From Paludibaculum fermentans (GTDB lineage: Bacteria > Acidobacteriota > Terriglobia > Bryobacterales > Bryobacteraceae): a stretch of DNA of 64,000 nucleotides. Position numbers and translations under genes: made by a program. The notes under the pieces were generated by a model that worked only from the letters and a program-made list of their open reading frames with translations, was not told where the DNA came from and searched no databases. Location of the stretch: positions 7,889,501 to 7,953,500 of the forward strand of contig NZ_CP063849.1 of assembly GCF_015277775.1 (NCBI RefSeq), given 5' to 3'. This document shows positions 63,395 to 64,000 of this stretch, in pieces (position 1 is the stretch's first letter; the number at the start of each line of letters is the position of its first letter).

Positions 63395-63796
63395 TCACGC
63401 GGCACGGAACGAGGGCTTGCCGGCCCTCAGCCAGCCGCCAAGGCAGACCGCGGGCGTCCACAGGATCAGCAGCCCGACCTGATACCACAGCTGGGTCTGA
63501 CCCCACGTGAACGCGGTGGACACAAAGCCCAGCAACTCACCCCACAGGATGAGGCCCAGGATGTGGTGCCAAGGCTTGAACGGCGCCAGCCGTGCCGTCA
63601 CCCAGCCGCCGGCGACGGACCAGATTGTGCTGGTGGCGAGGCTGATCGCGGCCAGGGAATCGGGGGGCAGGCGGCCTGCCACATAGCGGTCGGGAAACAC
63701 TGCCATGAGCAGACCGTCGGTGGCGACCACCAGAGCTCCGACTGAGGCCCAGCCAGCCAGAACGGAGAGAACGCTGCGGACCGTGGTGCTTGCCAT
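63395..63796 (-). CDS. Small membrane protein, four helices
   Basis: A 133-residue integral membrane protein starting MASTTVRSVLSVLAGWASVG. About four hydrophobic segments are visible: SVLAGWASVGALVVATDG, ISLATSTIWSVAGGWVTA, HILGLILWGELLGFVST and VGLLILWTPAVCLGGWL. No family is identified beyond a type common in this kind of genome. It is divergent from the RIC gene at 63902. Confidence 0.7.
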   Translation of the reverse strand: MASTTVRSVLSVLAGWASVGALVVATDGLLMAVFPDRYVAGRLPPDSLAAISLATSTIWSVAGGWVTARLAPFKPWHHILGLILWGELLGFVSTAFTWGQTQLWYQVGLLILWTPAVCLGGWLRAGKPSFRAA

Positions 63797-63838
63797 GCGG
63801 AGTATCTTACCCGGCGGTTAGCATATTTCCAAGCCGAT

Positions 63839-63854
63839 TGTGATATTGGTCACA
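63839..63854. promoter_or_regulatory. Crp/Fnr-family binding site upstream of the RIC gene
   Basis: TGTGATATTGGTCACA is a perfect TGTGA-N6-TCACA dyad. Its centre is about 55 bases before the ATG at 63902. The pattern fits CRP and HcpR-type regulators of the Crp/Fnr family; HcpR controls nitrosative-stress genes such as the one that follows. Confidence 0.6.
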
Positions 63855-63901
63855 GACCGGCAAGGGCCGGCGGGTGGAAACTGGCATCAGGAGAACGACC
63901 G

Positions 63902-64000
63902 ATGATTCAAACCGCCGCCGCTACTGTTGGAGACTGGACCGCCCGCAACTTCCGTTGCGTCGTGGTTGTGGAAAAGTATGGCATCGACTTTCACCAGGAA
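63902..64000 (+). CDS. RIC/ScdA-type iron-centre repair protein (partial, runs off window end)
   Basis: Thirty-three codons are visible after AGGAG nine bases upstream. The sequence (MIQTAAATVGDWTARNFRCV and on) matches the N-terminal DUF542/ScdA_N pattern: TVGDWTARN, then VVVEKYGIDF. In YtfE and ScdA the GIDY/F is followed by CCGG. Here the next residues read HQE, so the di-Cys motif appears altered. The full proteins (about 220 residues) are di-iron enzymes that repair Fe-S centres damaged by nitric oxide or peroxide. The hemerythrin-like domain lies outside the window. Confidence 0.65.
   Translation, partial: MIQTAAATVGDWTARNFRCVVVVEKYGIDFHQE

Overview
The window is GC-rich bacterial chromosome. 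It most likely comes from an acidobacterium of the Solibacter/Bryobacter type (order Bryobacterales). That placement is inference. It rests on three large MacB/FtsX-type orphan permeases (the ADOP family typical of Acidobacteriota), one of them paired with a PadR regulator; two Oar-like TonB-dependent receptors with N-terminal carboxypeptidase-regulatory-like domains; and many secreted hydrolases and oxidoreductases. No rRNA, tRNA, CRISPR array, insertion sequence or prophage was recognised.

Layout. 0-8.3 kb is a sparse accessory stretch: a truncated CPBP-type membrane protease, a DinB-like protein, a 1587-residue fusion of an Hsp90-like ATPase to an SF1 helicase (a candidate defence or nucleic-acid quality-control gene) flanked by gene-poor DNA, and a low-complexity hypothetical protein. 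8.4-17.1 kb is housekeeping: gltX, glnS, a NodU/CmcH-like carbamoyltransferase, two tandem signal peptidases I behind a degenerate JAB-domain membrane protein, and rsmI. 17.1-29.1 kb holds three ADOP permeases and a PadR regulator around a complete hen1-pnkp RNA-repair operon. 29.1-36.7 kb has a PQQ dehydrogenase with two small partners, an ArsA-like ATPase/Cys-motif protein/ATP-grasp operon, and an exported amidase.

36.7-45 kb contains a glycosyltransferase-methyltransferase fusion, the hrcA-grpE-dnaJ heat-shock operon, a sulfatase and a processive membrane glycosyltransferase. 45-51 kb carries an Oar-like receptor, a Tat-exported PLP aminotransferase and a SulP transporter in a row. 51-57 kb has a secreted HExxH protein, a DASS anion transporter and a DtxR/MntR-type regulator divergent from a second TonB receptor; a near-ideal DtxR-type palindrome sits just downstream of a sigma70-like promoter for that receptor. 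57-64 kb has a four-carbon acid-sugar kinase plus PdxA-like dehydrogenase pair, an HGSNAT-like membrane protein, an M1 aminopeptidase, a secreted ADP-ribosylglycohydrolase-like protein, and the first codons of a RIC/ScdA-type iron-centre repair protein behind a perfect TGTGA-N6-TCACA site.

The strongest candidates for unusual biology are the Hsp90-like/helicase fusion, the hen1-pnkp operon, the signal peptidase/JAB operon, the ArsA/ATP-grasp operon and the exported aminotransferase locus. Base composition also changes near 12.8-13.2 kb: the + strand is C-rich before it and G-rich after it whatever the gene orientation.
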